From the NCBI RefSeq assembly GCF_003443995.1, contig NZ_QWEY01000002.1, positions 124,001 through 188,000 on the forward strand: DNA of 64,000 bases. Direction: 5' to 3'. Position 1 is the first letter of the stretch. The number at the start of each line of letters is the position of its first letter. Positions 62,425-64,000 of this stretch are shown here, in pieces. The notes under the pieces were generated by a model. That model worked only from the letters and a program-made list of their open reading frames with translations. It searched no databases and had not been told where the DNA came from. A program made the translations under genes and the position numbers. Source of the DNA: Pseudotabrizicola alkalilacus. Its GTDB lineage: Bacteria; Pseudomonadota; Alphaproteobacteria; Rhodobacterales; Rhodobacteraceae.

Positions 62425-63491
62425 TCAGGGACTGATTTCGATCCAGATCGGGTGATGTCGCGCGCCCTCGGGGGTCGGCGCATGGCCCCAGCCGGTCACC
62501 GTGATCCCGGCAGAGGGCAGAATGTAGCTGACCCGCAGCGGCCCCAGCGTGCCGCCATAATCCACCGTATCGCTCGGCAGCACATCCTGCAGACGTGCAT
62601 CCGCCAGCAGCGCCCGGATCGCACCTTTGTCGCCATTGCCCTTTTCCGGGTCGGCATTGGCCTGACCCAGCAGCACGAACGGCTCCGGCGGGGCCTGCGG
62701 GCTGTCAAGCAAATACAGCCAGAACGCCGCCTCATCATGATTGCGCCGGGTGTTGCGCTGCTCTGGCCCGTCAAAAGCGGGGGGCGTGGCATGCCATGTC
62801 AAAAGGTGCAGGCGGCGGCCATCGGGCAGGATCACAGCCGTATCGTGGTGCCGGTCGTCGACAGCCGCAACACCTCTGCCGCACCCTCGGGCAAGGGCGG
62901 CAGATCTGCCCCCGGCAGATCGCGCCAGAGCAGCCCCGAATGATCCACACTTTGCGCCGCATCGACCGGCAGACGCGACAGCAGCACCATGCCGCCTTCG
63001 CCCGGAAACCGGCCAAAGCCGATGGCGTCGCGCGCCTCATCGCTGCGCCCATTGCCATCAAGGTCAAAGCCGCTGGCAATGCCGGTATTGGGTCGCAGCG
63101 CGACCAGATGCGGATAGGGCAGGGGCAGGGTCGCATTCAGCGCCGCCAGTGCCAGCCCACCGGCATCATAGTCAAACCCCGACAGCACCAGCAGATCCGC
63201 TTCCAGCGCCGCAATCGCCGCACTGGCAACCGCCAGATCCGGAGACGTGCCCGCCGCCAGATCGCGCAACAACAGCCCCGGTCCGGCGCGGTTCAGGTCG
63301 GTGTTCCAGTAGGCCAGCCGCAGCGCCTCGGCCGCCGCCGGACCGGCCAGCGCAATCAGAACACCCGCGAGGCCCGCGAGACGGCCGAACTGTCGGCCCT
63401 GACACGGGCGCGGCGGATGTCGCGGATCATCTCTGCGATCCGCCCCAGCGCGATGCCGCGCATAAACAGGCTGGCAGGAAGAAAGGCCCAT
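62425..63491 (-). pseudogene. Frameshifted endonuclease/exonuclease/phosphatase (EEP) family gene
   Basis: Two minus-strand reading frames form one EEP-like protein. The N-terminal part, frame ending at 62832, runs from a signal-like stretch (LAGLAGVLIALAGPAAA) through ALRLAYWNTDLNRAGPG to RLSTTG. The C-terminal part, 62425-62835, begins VILPDGRRLHLLTWHATPP and ends in HHPIWIEI. At about 62851 the phase changes: reading GG then CAC CAC GAT joins STTG to HHDTAV, the catalytic-His segment, so one base appears missing. In addition, the GDxN motif reads GQAN, and no normal start exists except ATG 63491 deep in the upstream gene. Probably a decayed gene; a sequencing error is the alternative. Confidence 0.75.
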
Positions 63492-63979
63492 GCTGTCATT
63501 GTCCAGATCAGGGTTTGCGAGGCCGTCATGCTGTCGGGGTTCACCCCCGAAGAGGACAGGCTGACAATAAACGGAATGATAAAGGGCAGCAGAAACCCCA
63601 GCGCGATATTGATCCGCCCGTCGCGCTCCAGCCGGTCCACCAGATCACCGGCGGTGGGGTCAAAGGTCGGCAGGTTGACCCAGACATTGAACACCCGGTC
63701 GCGCAGCGGCCAAGCCCCCGACTTGAGCAACAGCACAAACACCGCCAGAGAGATCAGCGAGGTCAGATAGGCAATGCCCGCCGCATCGCGCACCGCCATA
63801 ACCTGTTCGGGCGTGGCGGTTTCAGCCAGCATCAGCTTGGCCAGCCGCACAGGGGAATAGGGGAAATCCATCGAGCGCCCGACCAGATGGCCGATGGCCT
63901 GCACCAGTTCGGTCAGGCTGGTCGGTTCGGTGCGGCCACTTTCCATGATCGACAGGCAGAACACGGTGGCAAACAGCAT
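63356..63979 (-). CDS. Multi-pass membrane protein of unknown function (possibly cut at 5' end)
   Basis: A 207-residue open frame that is still open at the window edge, so the true start may lie outside. Four hydrophobic segments: the N-terminus (MLFATVFCLSIM), SLISLAVFVLLLK, IALGFLLPFIIPFIVSL and LIWTMTAWAFLPASLFMRG. A polar loop (NLPTFDPTAGDLVDRLERD) lies between the second and third. No family recognised. It overlaps the start of the frameshifted EEP gene and probably formed an operon with it. Confidence 0.6.
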   Translation of the reverse strand: MLFATVFCLSIMESGRTEPTSLTELVQAIGHLVGRSMDFPYSPVRLAKLMLAETATPEQVMAVRDAAGIAYLTSLISLAVFVLLLKSGAWPLRDRVFNVWVNLPTFDPTAGDLVDRLERDGRINIALGFLLPFIIPFIVSLSSSGVNPDSMTASQTLIWTMTAWAFLPASLFMRGIALGRIAEMIRDIRRARVRADSSAVSRASRVF

Positions 63980-64000
63980 CGCCAGACGGACCCGGTTGAA

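Noticed and set aside
1-64000. CRISPR arrays, prophage, transposons, plasmid origin
   Set aside because: No regularly spaced repeats, integrase, transposase, terminal inverted repeats or replication gene were seen.

Overview
This 64 kb window is ordinary chromosomal DNA from a GC-rich alphaproteobacterium, almost certainly Rhodobacterales (Paracoccaceae/Roseobacter group). The signs are families typical of that order (DUF6478, DUF6173, COQ9, the tiny aa3-type cytochrome oxidase subunit IV, a class I PHA synthase, EtfQO, a SelD fused to an NDH-2-like flavoprotein) and REP-like GC hairpins with a GTATTTGG-type motif between genes. I see no prophage, transposase, integrase, CRISPR array or rRNA. 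One tRNA is present (Pro, anticodon CGG).

Layout. 1-3.2 kb (minus): folC (cut by the window edge), accD, an M23-type peptidase and a DUF1624 membrane protein. 3.3-11.7 kb (plus): ilvD, a periplasmic protein, a DUF6478 pair, an AEC transporter with fghA, a YaiI family protein, HAD phosphatase with ornithine cyclodeaminase-like protein, and lolA. 11.7-13.3 kb (minus): a lytic-transglycosylase lipoprotein and a second AEC carrier. 13.4-19.9 kb (plus): hspQ, an RsbV/RsbW-like pair, a candidate structured RNA, free-methionine sulfoxide reductase, rluA, pgsA-moaD-moaE and rnr. 19.9-25.3 kb: rpoN (minus), the FAD/SelD fusion (plus), mnmH and tag (minus). 25.4-28.4 kb: an EAL protein and phaA-phaB. 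28.5-36.8 kb: small conserved proteins, trmN6, ispB, ispE, a TPR protein, a DUF1493 protein and etfQO. 37-43.7 kb: greA behind a terminator-like leader hairpin, tsaC, an acyl-CoA dehydrogenase/MBL-hydrolase pair, DUF6173, cox subunit IV and a lipoprotein. 43.7-49.4 kb: azlCD, a GNAT protein, mscL, divergent ald/lrp, an old yellow enzyme and rpsU. 49.5-52.1 kb: coq9, a quinone oxidoreductase and a sugar epimerase. 52.2-55.7 kb: one 1154-residue methyltransferase/glycosyltransferase/RgpF fusion. 56-62.3 kb: phaC, a GntR regulator with a zinc dehydrogenase, leuB, a DMT transporter and tRNA-Pro. 62.4-64 kb: a frameshifted exonuclease/endonuclease/phosphatase gene and a membrane protein at the edge.

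How the genes fit together. PhaA, PhaB and PhaC make a complete acetyl-CoA to polyhydroxybutyrate route, split over two loci. PhaA is flanked by two near-identical 17-bp dyads (16 of 17 bases the same), one upstream of phaA and one upstream of phaB, suggesting a shared regulator. SelD and MnmH form a complete 2-selenouridine tRNA-modification module. MoaD and MoaE form molybdopterin synthase. IspE and IspB supply isoprenoids for ubiquinone, alongside COQ9 and EtfQO.

The most interesting items are mostly non-coding: a ~184-nt foldable element after the RsbW-like gene; the hairpin plus U-rich tract in the greA leader; the twin dyads around phaA; a 29-nt sequence repeated exactly behind two unrelated genes; and direct and inverted repeats before the acyl-CoA dehydrogenase. 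Among proteins, the three-module glycosyltransferase, an FghA with a Gly-to-Arg change at the nucleophile elbow, and the frameshifted EEP gene stand out. All calls come from reading the sequence; no database search was run.
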